NCBI GenBank assembly: GCA_025449595.1
Contig: JANWJC010000221.1
Coordinates: 1 to 43,558 of the forward strand
Length of the DNA stretch: 43,558 nt
Origin: Acidobacteriota bacterium
Lineage (GTDB): Bacteria > Actinomycetota > Actinomycetes > S36-B12 > CAIYMF01
Reading direction: 5' to 3'
Shown here: positions 28,064 to 35,948 of the stretch, in pieces
Layout of the letters: every line of letters begins with the position of its first letter
Position numbering within the stretch: the stretch's first letter is position 1
Notes under the pieces: model-generated
Database searches by the model: none
What the model was told of the DNA's origin: nothing
What the model saw: the letters and a program-made list of their open reading frames with translations, nothing else
Position numbers and translations under genes: made by a program

Positions 28064-29479
28064 CTAGTCCTCCACCGTGAGCTCCTCGACCACGGTGTGG
28101 GGGATCCACCGGTCTCGGGACCGGTGCAGGTAACCGTAGTAGTAGGCCAGGCCTATGACGAACAAGATCACAACGATCCAGATGTCATGGGCTGACTGCT
28201 GGGTCATTGAGATGACCACTCCGATCAGAACCAGTATCGGCGGCACGGGCCACAACGGCATCCGGGACGGTCGCGCCAGGCCTCGGTCGCGGACCCGGCT
28301 GACCAGCGCAGCGACCGCGATCAGCCCGTAGAGCAGAATGATCATCACAGCGGTGAAAGTGACCGTCGTGACCAGGTCAGAGGCGAAGCACAAGATGGTG
28401 GCGACACCGCCGGTGAGCAGCGTCGCGACCCATGGGGAACGGAAAGTCGGGTGGACCCGGCCCAGCACCTTGTTGACCGGCGTCGGCCAGGCGAGGTCGC
28501 GGGCGCTGGACCACAAGATCCTGGCGAACTGCAACGTGATCGCCAGGATCGCGTTCATGATCGCGAACAGGGCACCAATGATGATGACCTTCTCAAAACC
28601 GCTGCCCCATACGGTTCCTACCAGGTCGGTCAGCGGGGTCGCGCTGGACAAGTAGGCGTGCAGGTCTTGGGCACCGAACAGGCCCGAGATGAAGGGCACC
28701 AGCTCCAGGACGATGCCGGTGCAGGCCGCGATGACCACCGCCTTGCCGATGTTGCTCGCTGCGCCTCGGGTCTCCTCTGAGAAGTTGATGGCGCTGTCAT
28801 AACCGTTGACCGAGAACATCGTGATGGCTATCGCCGCCACAACGGCGCCGACGCCGACCGAGGTCAGCGCGGAGCCGTCCGCGATGACCGGGTGGGTAAG
28901 GATCGACAGTGGCTGGTTCCAGTGCGTGAACGCCGCGATGCTCAGTAGCACGATGACGAGCACCTCGATGCTCAAGAACACCCCCACCAGGATCGCGCCG
29001 ACCTGGATACGCAGCACCGCAAGGATCGTCACCACCGCCATGGCGATCGCGGAAGACAAGTTCACCGGGATGCCGCTGTCAAGAGTGTTCAGGTATGTCC
29101 CGACACCTAGGGCGATGCTGGCTGGCAGAAACACGCCCTGCACGATGTAGTCCACCAGCGCCAGGAACCCCAAGGGCCTACCCAGTACCCGGTGCACGAT
29201 CGAGTACAGGCCCCCAGCGACCGGGTACATGGATCCGAGTTCCCCCATGCACAGGGCTACATTGATGGCAAGGAAGCATCCGATCAGGTAGGCCCACAAG
29301 GACGCAGTACCAGCGGCTGCCAGGACCACCGGGGCGATGATCAGCAGGGATGCCATCGGGGTGATGTCGCTGACCGAGAGAGCTACGACGCCACGGATAC
29401 TCAACCCACGGTGCAACGTGGCATAACTCGAGTTCGGGCGACTGTTCACCTGATCGGGGGAGGTCGGCTGATCACTCAT
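28064..29479 (-). CDS. APC family amino acid permease
   Basis: About 12 TM; 'ALCMGELGSMYPVAGGLYSIVHRVLGRPLGFLALVDYI'. Confidence 0.92.
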   Translation of the reverse strand: MSDQPTSPDQVNSRPNSSYATLHRGLSIRGVVALSVSDITPMASLLIIAPVVLAAAGTASLWAYLIGCFLAINVALCMGELGSMYPVAGGLYSIVHRVLGRPLGFLALVDYIVQGVFLPASIALGVGTYLNTLDSGIPVNLSSAIAMAVVTILAVLRIQVGAILVGVFLSIEVLVIVLLSIAAFTHWNQPLSILTHPVIADGSALTSVGVGAVVAAIAITMFSVNGYDSAINFSEETRGAASNIGKAVVIAACTGIVLELVPFISGLFGAQDLHAYLSSATPLTDLVGTVWGSGFEKVIIIGALFAIMNAILAITLQFARILWSSARDLAWPTPVNKVLGRVHPTFRSPWVATLLTGGVATILCFASDLVTTVTFTAVMIILLYGLIAVAALVSRVRDRGLARPSRMPLWPVPPILVLIGVVISMTQQSAHDIWIVVILFVIGLAYYYGYLHRSRDRWIPHTVVEELTVED

Positions 29480-29555
29480 CGGTACTCCTCATCGGGGCCT
29501 GATGAACCGCAGACTAGGACCAACGCTTCCACGTGACAAGGTTTTGCCTGGAAGT

Positions 29556-30680
29556 TTATCTGGCGGCGACGACCATCAGGTCCAGCCCCTCGGCGCGGGC
29601 CAGATAGCCCCCACGACGAGGTGGCCCCAGCGGGGAGGTGGCCCAGGCGCGGCGCGCCAGGGCAGAGTCGCCCGAGTCCAGCAGGTGGGTCGCGGTGCCA
29701 GTAGCATCCTGCGAGTTCAGCGCACCGACGTTGCCCAGTGCGGCAGCCAGGTGTACGCCGTCATAGCACCCTTCGGAATAGGCATCCAGCACTGGGGCCC
29801 GGTCCCCGAACGCGGTCCGGTAGCGGTCCGCGAGGTCCACCCGCCGGGGGTCCTGCTGGCCGGCGAAGGAGCGCATCGCGGCATAGAGCTCCCCACTGTC
29901 GTCCCCGCCGGCCGCGAGCAACCCGTTCTCCTCCAAAGACCCCGACACCCGCACCACATGCGAGCTCAGTACAGAACTCGCGAAGGCGCGGTTGAACATC
30001 GCCAGGTCGCTGCCAATCAGACTCAGAACCAGGGCCTCCACGCGCTGTGCCACCAGGTCGCCCAGCAGGTTCTCGCACCACTGCTCAGGGTCCAGGCCGA
30101 ATGGCACGAACTGCTCCATCAACACCTGCCCACCGAATGACTTGACGACCGAGGCGGCCACCCGGTGCACCGACCACGCCCAGATGTAGTCACTACCGAT
30201 CAGGGCCCAACGTCGCAAGCGGCGGTGCGCGAACAACCACGCCAGCGCCGGTCCCAGCTGCTGGACAGGGGACTCCCCCAGTAGCACCACGCCAGGCAAC
30301 CGAGAGCCCCCCTCCTGAGGAGGGGTGAAGATGTACGGCGTTCGCCCATCCAAGGACGCCTCAATCGCGCGGTGCACGTCACTGGTGTGCAGCCCGACGA
30401 ACGCATCGACCAGGCCACCAGTGGCCAGCTGGCGGGCCTGTCGCGCAGCCACCTCCGGCCGTCCCCCAGCATCGGAGAGCACAAGCTCGATCGGACGCCC
30501 GCCGACTCCTCCGACCGCATTGATCTCCGAGGCCGCCAGGCTGGCAGCGTCCACGGCCGAAGGCCCGGTCAGTCCCAGCGGGCCGGACAGCGGTACCAGC
30601 AATCCGAGGCGCAACACTGACGGGTCCGGGCCCTGCAGGACCACCTCGAGGCTGTCCCGCGCGAGTACGTCTGCGTTCAT
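29556..30680 (-). CDS. Type I periplasmic-binding-fold (AmiC/UrtA-like) protein without signal peptide
   Basis: 'LRLGLLVPLSGPLGLTGPSAVDAASLAASEINAVGGVGGRPIELVLSDAGGRPE'; no signal sequence at ATG 30680. Confidence 0.85.
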   Translation of the reverse strand: MNADVLARDSLEVVLQGPDPSVLRLGLLVPLSGPLGLTGPSAVDAASLAASEINAVGGVGGRPIELVLSDAGGRPEVAARQARQLATGGLVDAFVGLHTSDVHRAIEASLDGRTPYIFTPPQEGGSRLPGVVLLGESPVQQLGPALAWLFAHRRLRRWALIGSDYIWAWSVHRVAASVVKSFGGQVLMEQFVPFGLDPEQWCENLLGDLVAQRVEALVLSLIGSDLAMFNRAFASSVLSSHVVRVSGSLEENGLLAAGGDDSGELYAAMRSFAGQQDPRRVDLADRYRTAFGDRAPVLDAYSEGCYDGVHLAAALGNVGALNSQDATGTATHLLDSGDSALARRAWATSPLGPPRRGGYLARAEGLDLMVVAAR

Positions 30681-30736
30681 CGGGGTCAGTATGCTCGTCG
30701 GAACGGTCGCGGAAGCAAGAGAAGGGCAGAGCCGAG

Positions 30737-31177
30737 GTGGGGACAACAGCACCAGTCAGCAGCGCTGAGCTCGTCGATCTGCTCAACGCGACCCAACGCG
30801 CCCTGACCAGAGGTCTGGCACTGGTGTTGCAGGAAGAGGCTGCCACTGTCGATCAATGGCGGATCCTGCGAGCCCTGCGTGATGGTGAAGGACGAGTCAT
30901 GGGCGACCTCGCGGCCACCCTCGAGATTCCCCACCCGACCCTGACCCGGCTCGTTGACGACCTCGTCGACTCCGCGCACCTCTACCGCACCCAGTCAAAC
31001 GAAGACCGCCGCCGGGTGTCCGTACACCTATCTACCCGCGGCCAGAAACTACTGACCCGCCTCGACTCACTCGCAGCCGCGCACGAGCACTCACTGCGCA
31101 CCCAATGCGGCGAAGATTCCATCTCAGAACTCGTGACCGCCTTGAAGACCGTACGGGACAGACTAAGCGAACCGTAA
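30737..31177 (+). CDS. MarR family transcriptional regulator
   Basis: 'TVDQWRILRALRDGEGRVMGDLAATLEIPHPTLTRLVDDLVDSAHLYRTQSNEDRRRVSVHLSTRG'. Confidence 0.9.
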   Translation: MGTTAPVSSAELVDLLNATQRALTRGLALVLQEEAATVDQWRILRALRDGEGRVMGDLAATLEIPHPTLTRLVDDLVDSAHLYRTQSNEDRRRVSVHLSTRGQKLLTRLDSLAAAHEHSLRTQCGEDSISELVTALKTVRDRLSEP

Positions 31178-31329
31178 CCAAAAGAGGCCACCCAATGGTG
31201 AAGGCGACGCTCAGGATTGTCTGGCGCCACGTTCGGTAACGGGTCCCTTTGTGAGCCGGATGAACGAACAGATGTACTGCCCACGAACGTTGGTGACAGG
31301 ACACGACGTCTGGATGCGTGACATGAGGG

Positions 31330-31390
31330 AGGACCTCCGGGTGGAGTGTGGAGCTGTCTGACGGCTCCCTCACCACACTTCGGAGGTCCT
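31330..31390. repeat. Long interrupted hairpin
   Basis: AGGACCTCCG ... CGGAGGTCCT perfect 10-bp outer stem. Confidence 0.5.
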
Positions 31391-31450
31391 TGTGCCCCAC
31401 ACTGAGGCGCCCCTGACCGAACTCGGCCGGCCACAGAGTGCCGGGAGCAC
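31391..31450 (+). mobile_element. Possible 5' remnant of an IS481-type transposase gene
   Basis: '(V)PHTEAPLTELGRPQSAG' after GGAGGTCCTT resembles IS481-family transposase N-termini; no further homology follows. Confidence 0.35.
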
Positions 31451-31747
31451 CACGTTGACGCCGGACACGGCCAAACTGGCCCGTCAGCCAGTCAATTATC
31501 ACATTGAACGAACGCTCAAACGGTTCTCCGATCTCTGGGTTCTCACCCCAGAGCCACCGTCGGAGGTGGCAAATGATCATCCCAGCCGTGCTCGCACGTC
31601 CCACCCGTCACCGTGCGTCCGCCTGTCGCAGTCCAAAATGCGGGACCAGAGCATGATCGTGTGCAATCACGCGAGCAGAGGGCCAATCTGAGCCTGCAAC
31701 GAGCTGAACGCCTGGGATTGATCATGCCGCTGACCTGCGACGATGCT

Positions 31748-31806
31748 TGTAGCGAGGGAGGATTTGAGCCTACGACCTCTGGGTTATCGCCCCAGCGACC
31801 ACCCCG
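31748..31806 (-). pseudogene. Degenerate tRNA-fMet-like sequence lacking the D arm (copy 1)
   Basis: Reverse complement CGGGGTGGTCGCTGGGGCGATAACCCAGAGGTCGTAGGCTCAAATCCTCCCTCGCTACA; 5-bp stem, 7-nt loop ASL. Confidence 0.6.
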
Positions 31807-31962
31807 ACGGCCCTCTCATGCGTCCCGTCTGAGCGCGGCTCGTCCCACCCCGTCCCGACCTCGGCGCCCCTTGCTGGAACTTTTCGTTCGCGATTTCGCT
31901 CCCCGCCGCCCATGACAAGACGCCCCTCCCAATCGGGAAGGGCCTCTGACCCGCAACGATAC

Positions 31963-32026
31963 TGGTAGCGGGGGGTAGGATTTGAACCTACGACCTCTGG
32001 GTTATGAGCCTGCTCCACCCCCCTCC
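31963..32026 (-). pseudogene. Degenerate tRNA-fMet-like sequence lacking the D arm (copy 2, 3' half intact to CCA)
   Basis: Reverse complement GGAGGGGGGTGGAGCAGGCTCATAACCCAGAGGTCGTAGGTTCAAATCCTACCCCCCGCTACCA. Confidence 0.7.
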
Positions 32027-32463
32027 CAGCAGTCCCGCACCGTCCCGTACTCGCCGACTGGTCTGCGACGATGCGTGTCACCCGTCCCACCGCCTCGCAC
32101 CCGGAACGGGCGATTCCGCGGCGTTTCGCTCGCGATTTCGCTCACCGCCACCATGAGGTCGGCGAAGGGCTCGACCGGACGCCTCGAACCGGCGTACGCG
32201 CGAACGCCGACGCTTGCACCACGCTGGCGAGCGAGGACTCCGCCGACGCAGCGGCACCCCGCAGGTCAGCTCCTTACCCTTGACCGATCCCTGCCAATTT
32301 GCGCAATGCCACAATCTGCCAGTTTGGTATTGACAAGACCCTGGACAGTCCCGATATGAACCCGGCATCCGCCCGTTCGAACTATGGACAGACCACAGTG
32401 AGTACTCCGTGCGGAGGCAGTTCCCCACGACGCCTCGACTTGTATGTCCGGCTCGGAGGCCCC

Positions 32464-32740
32464 TCAGCATTTCTCCCCGCGCCAGGTCCTTGCGCCGGCT
32501 TGGACGAGGGCGACGGCGAGCGCGACGATCGGGTGTGCCCACCACCAGCCAAACAGTGCACTGGCTCCCAGCCCGACGAGGACGGCCAGGGAGAGGTAAG
32601 CGCACAGGATGTTGTCCCCGCCCTCGCTGGTGGTCTCGTAAGAACCCAGCCCGCTTCCGACGTTCTGCTTCGCGCGGCCGAGCAGGGGCATCAGGGCCAC
32701 GTCAGTTGCCGCCAGGGCGATTCCCAACCAGCTGACCCCG
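32464..32740 (-). pseudogene. C-terminal fragment of a cation transporter (CDF-like)
   Basis: 'GVSWLGIALAATDVALMPLLGRAKQNVGSGLGSYETTSEGGDNILCAYLSLAVLVGLGASALFGWWWAHPIVALAVALVQAGARTWRGEKC'; N-terminal domain missing. Confidence 0.6.
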
Positions 32741-32864
32741 GCGACATTGCCGGGAACGGCGTACGGACACGGCCTGACTCTGGGTGGCGCCACCTCCAGA
32801 AGGCCGGGCACATGGCCGTAGAACGATCGGCCAACGGACGCCCGATCCGATCCCGGGCGGACGG

Positions 32865-33242
32865 TCACAGTAGCTGGATGTGACACCGAGGTCCGGGCGC
32901 CTGAGCCAGACGAGCGTCTGTGGTCAGTAAGGCGGTGGCCTCGGTCATCTCGGCGAGGGCGACGTAGGTGGCGTCGTAGCCGCTCAGGTTATGTCTCAGC
33001 GCCCACATGCGTGGGCGGAGCCAGTCCGCGGGAAATCTGGTGATCGTGAGCTCGATGAAGCCCTCCAGCGCCAGGTCACCTTGCTCCTCGCTGAGCCCGC
33101 CACGATAGACAAGCCCTCGCAGAACATGAGTGACTTCGCTGTCGATCAAGTGGGGTGCGGCGAGCTCCTCATCGCCCAGCAGGTCAGGGTCGAGATGTCC
33201 GGCCAGCAATTCCACGATGACGCCGGCGTCGACGATCCTCAC
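32865..33242 (-). CDS. vapC: PIN-domain ribonuclease toxin (VapC family)
   Basis: 'MRIVDAGVIVELLAG...LIDSEVTHVLRGLVYRGGLSEEQGDLAL...NLSGYDATYVALAEMTEATALLTTDARLA'. Confidence 0.9.
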   Translation of the reverse strand: MRIVDAGVIVELLAGHLDPDLLGDEELAAPHLIDSEVTHVLRGLVYRGGLSEEQGDLALEGFIELTITRFPADWLRPRMWALRHNLSGYDATYVALAEMTEATALLTTDARLAQAPGPRCHIQLL

Positions 33243-33481
33243 TCGCCGCGACCCTCGTGCAGGAGCGTCAAGATCATCTCCCTGTCGGGCTGCCCCTGGA
33301 CCGTCTGCTGGGTCCGGCGGATAGTCGTGGCGTTGTCGCGCACGACCCGTGGCCGCCCGGCCAGATGCTCGAGTTCTCGCAACACGTACTTGGTCAGTGA
33401 GAGCCCCTGAGCCTGCGCTGCCTGCGCCAAGGCGTCGTGGACCTCATCCGGGACGTCGCGGATCTGCATGACCTTGGACAT
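33239..33481 (-). CDS. vapB: VapB-type antitoxin
   Basis: 'MSKVMQIRDVPDEVHDALAQAAQAQGLSLTKYVLRELEHLAGRP'; overlaps the vapC start by 4 nt. Confidence 0.85.
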   Translation of the reverse strand: MSKVMQIRDVPDEVHDALAQAAQAQGLSLTKYVLRELEHLAGRPRVVRDNATTIRRTQQTVQGQPDREMILTLLHEGRGE

Positions 33482-33498
33482 GCTTCGAGGATAGCGCA

Positions 33499-33521
33499 AG
33501 TGGGTGCAATCTGCACCCACT
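33499..33521. promoter_or_regulatory. Candidate VapBC operator AGTGGGTGCA-ATC-TGCACCCACT
   Basis: Perfect 10-bp arms, 3-nt spacer, 17 nt upstream of vapB. Confidence 0.65.
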
Positions 33522-33553
33522 CGTCCCGGGCTGAACGCGACCGCCGGCTCTGG

Positions 33554-33820
33554 CTACCGGCTCCAGGTCAGCAACGCCAGCGCGGCGAGAGCGCCGATCA
33601 GAGTAAGCAGCAACGCTGCCCCTCGACGCGCCCGATGCCGGGCCTCGCGCCGGCGAGTCGCAGCGGGGCGTTGGTGCGGCGATGTGAGCCCGACCCACGC
33701 GCTGCCGTCCCAGTGGATCGTCTCTCCCGCCGCTGTGCGATACCAGCCAGGTGGGCAGTCCTGCAGGACGACAAGCGGCGATGTTTGGGGTACTCGCGGG
33801 CGACTTGGCCGGGTGCTCAC
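33554..33820 (-). CDS. DUF2510-like small membrane protein
   Basis: 'PPGWYRTAAGETIHWDGSAWVG' plus C-terminal TM helix. Confidence 0.65.
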   Translation of the reverse strand: MSTRPSRPRVPQTSPLVVLQDCPPGWYRTAAGETIHWDGSAWVGLTSPHQRPAATRRREARHRARRGAALLLTLIGALAALALLTWSR

Positions 33821-34050
33821 CGTTCTATGTGGAGTGACGCGGGCGCCGGAGTGCTTCCCTTGCCGCCGGTGTCTGCGATGGCGGTTCGGTCCTGGGGATG
33901 GGGATGGCTGGCAAGGTCCATGGGCAACTGCAGGGGCACGCCGTGGTCGAGCAGTGTCATCACCGGGTGGCGGTGGTTGCTGTCCCGGGTGGCGGTCATG
34001 GTAATTGCTCCAATCGACACCGAGGGGACGGCATCACACATGTTGATCAT
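33817..34050 (-). CDS. Small hypothetical protein
   Basis: 'MINMCDAVPSVSIGAITMTATRDSNHRHPVMTLLDHGVPLQLPMDLASHPHPQ'; stop overlaps the next gene's start. Confidence 0.45.
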   Translation of the reverse strand: MINMCDAVPSVSIGAITMTATRDSNHRHPVMTLLDHGVPLQLPMDLASHPHPQDRTAIADTGGKGSTPAPASLHIER

Positions 34051-34439
34051 CGGCAGGCCGCGATCGGGTTGGGTGCTCTGAAAGGGGGAGACACCCGGTG
34101 ATCTGAAGCACACCAACCCCCCGGAGTTTCATCCATTCAGACGGTTCGTGATCATCCGGGGCCGACGATTACCACTCCAACGCAGGAAAGCGATGGATGT
34201 TGGGAGCTGTGGGTGCACGCGGGCACGGACGTCAACGCCGAAGACCTGGCGCTCGCGCAACAGCGGCGTAACCTCGCTGAACGCCGCAACGCCGCCGCCA
34301 CCCTCGCCGGGGTCGAGCCTCCATTCAGCCCGGAGCAGATCCGCGGCTTGCAGTACGCCGTCAGCGACGCGCAACAGTCGGTTGACCACGGGGAGGCCGA
34401 ATAGGACTGCGGTCGGCTGGTGCCGGTGGGTCGTTCGCT

Positions 34440-34890
34440 GCCAACCTGCGCGTGAACACCCGCACGCAGATCGCGTCGCTGCAACGTCGTCTGGGCATGA
34501 CGACCGTGTGCGTGACCCACGACCTGTTCGAGGCCATGACGATGGGGGACCGGGTGGCGGTGCTCAAGGACGGGCTGCTGATGCAGGTCGACACCCCGCA
34601 GAACCACTACGACCACCCTAGGAACGTCTTCGTCGCCAGGTTCATCGGCTCGCCCGCGATGAACCTGCTCAAGCTACCGATCGAGGGCAGTGCCCAGATC
34701 GGCCCGGGTGTCATCCCGCTGCAGCGCGAGGTGATGGCGGCGGCGAAGGGCGCGAAGTCGCTCACCATCGGGTTCCGCCCCGAGGACCTTGAGATCACCT
34801 CAGGCGTCGCGGGCTGGCCGGTCGAGGTCGACGTGATCGAGATTCTCGGCGCGGACGCGTACGCCTACGGTCACGTCGGATCGGTCAGCA
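34440..34890 (+). pseudogene. Truncated second copy of the ugpC-type ATPase gene (C-terminal part only)
   Basis: Near-identical to about 24885-25335, e.g. gaggccatgacgatgggggaccgggtggcggtgctcaaggac; lacks Walker A, signature and Walker B regions. Confidence 0.85.
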
Positions 34891-35111
34891 GGGCATACGC
34901 CTTTGGGTCAGGCGCGCCGCTTGGGGAGTTCCTTGACCGCCCGGCCACTGCGCGAGCGTAGGGCGTGGTCTCGGTGTCGACCTCTTGGTGGTCCTGGCAC
35001 CATCACGGACCTTCCTGATCCGCTTATGGTGCCGGTAAAAGTGGTTGACCAGTCGGAAGCAGCACTGCTCGTGACATTACCGGCGCCGTAGCGATCTGAG
35101 AGAATGAAGCC

Positions 35112-35948
35112 GTGACGGCGGACGTCAAGGTGTGCAGCTGCTGCGACGTAACCAGGCCGCTGGGCGACTTCCACCGCGCCCGGAACAGACCTGACGGGCG
35201 TCGTTCCCGATGCAAGGTGTGTCGGTTGGCCGCCGTCGCGAAACGCTACGCGGCTGATCCCACCGTGGGCCGGTCAAAGGCGGCGGCGGTGCGCTCGGCG
35301 TATGCGGGTCGGACGCCTGCCGAGGTCGACGAAGCACGCGCGCGACTGCATCCGGGCGGCCTGAAGCAATGCCGAAGGTGCCGCACGTGGCAACGGTTCA
35401 CGGCATTCGCCACGAGCACGCTGCATGACGACCAGTGCGACCTTGTGGCTGCACACCAGGGCGTGGGCGTCGTTCTGCGACCACTGCGCTCGGTCACCAT
35501 CGAGATCTCCGGCCACGCACTCACCGCCGAGCCCACCATCACCTCGGAAGCGAGAGCGGCGTGCTTCAGTTGGCGGCCTTCACCCGACCCACGGATCGGT
35601 CAGGAGAGCCAAAACCAGAACGCGTTCTCCGCCTCCCCGGTTCGCTGGGACACCCTCACACCCATCGAAACCGCAACGCACCTGCAACTGCTCGACGCCT
35701 GGCTCGACTGGCTCATCCCACGCTACGGACTCGACCACCGCACCGTGCCCGACTGCTGGCAACAACACGGAGCCCCCGTCGAGGAACTATCGGCGCTGCA
35801 CACCGCCTGGCTCAGTGCCTACGCGCTGACCTCTCCCGGTGGTTCACCGCTGGCCTGGCACGCCGCCTTCGCCACTGCCCGCATCCGGTTGGCCGACTGG
35901 ATCGCCAAAAGCGGCTGCCGACCCGGAGCGCACAGGAAGTCTCCGTAA
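35112..35948 (+). CDS. Chimeric ORF: N-terminal CxxC zinc-finger-like region and C-terminal DUF4913-like domain
   Basis: 'VCSCCDVTRPLGDFHRARNRPDGRRSRCKVC...CRRCRTWQRF'; C-term 'WDTLTPIETATHLQLLDAWLDWLIPRYGLDHRTVPDCWQQHGAPVEELSALHTAWLSAY'. Confidence 0.55.
   Translation: MTADVKVCSCCDVTRPLGDFHRARNRPDGRRSRCKVCRLAAVAKRYAADPTVGRSKAAAVRSAYAGRTPAEVDEARARLHPGGLKQCRRCRTWQRFTAFATSTLHDDQCDLVAAHQGVGVVLRPLRSVTIEISGHALTAEPTITSEARAACFSWRPSPDPRIGQESQNQNAFSASPVRWDTLTPIETATHLQLLDAWLDWLIPRYGLDHRTVPDCWQQHGAPVEELSALHTAWLSAYALTSPGGSPLAWHAAFATARIRLADWIAKSGCRPGAHRKSP

Larger units (their letters stand above)
31733..32158. repeat. Diverged tandem duplication (two units of about 200 bp)
   Basis: Units share GACCYGCRACGATRCT, the tRNA-like block, and TTTCGYTCGCGATTTCGCTCMCCGCC. 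Confidence 0.55.

Noticed and set aside
29502-30140. 212-aa plus-strand ORF
   Set aside because: Antisense shadow of the AmiC-like gene
31963-32026. Functional tRNA-Met gene
   Set aside because: D arm and 5' anticodon-stem strand are deleted, so a normal cloverleaf cannot form
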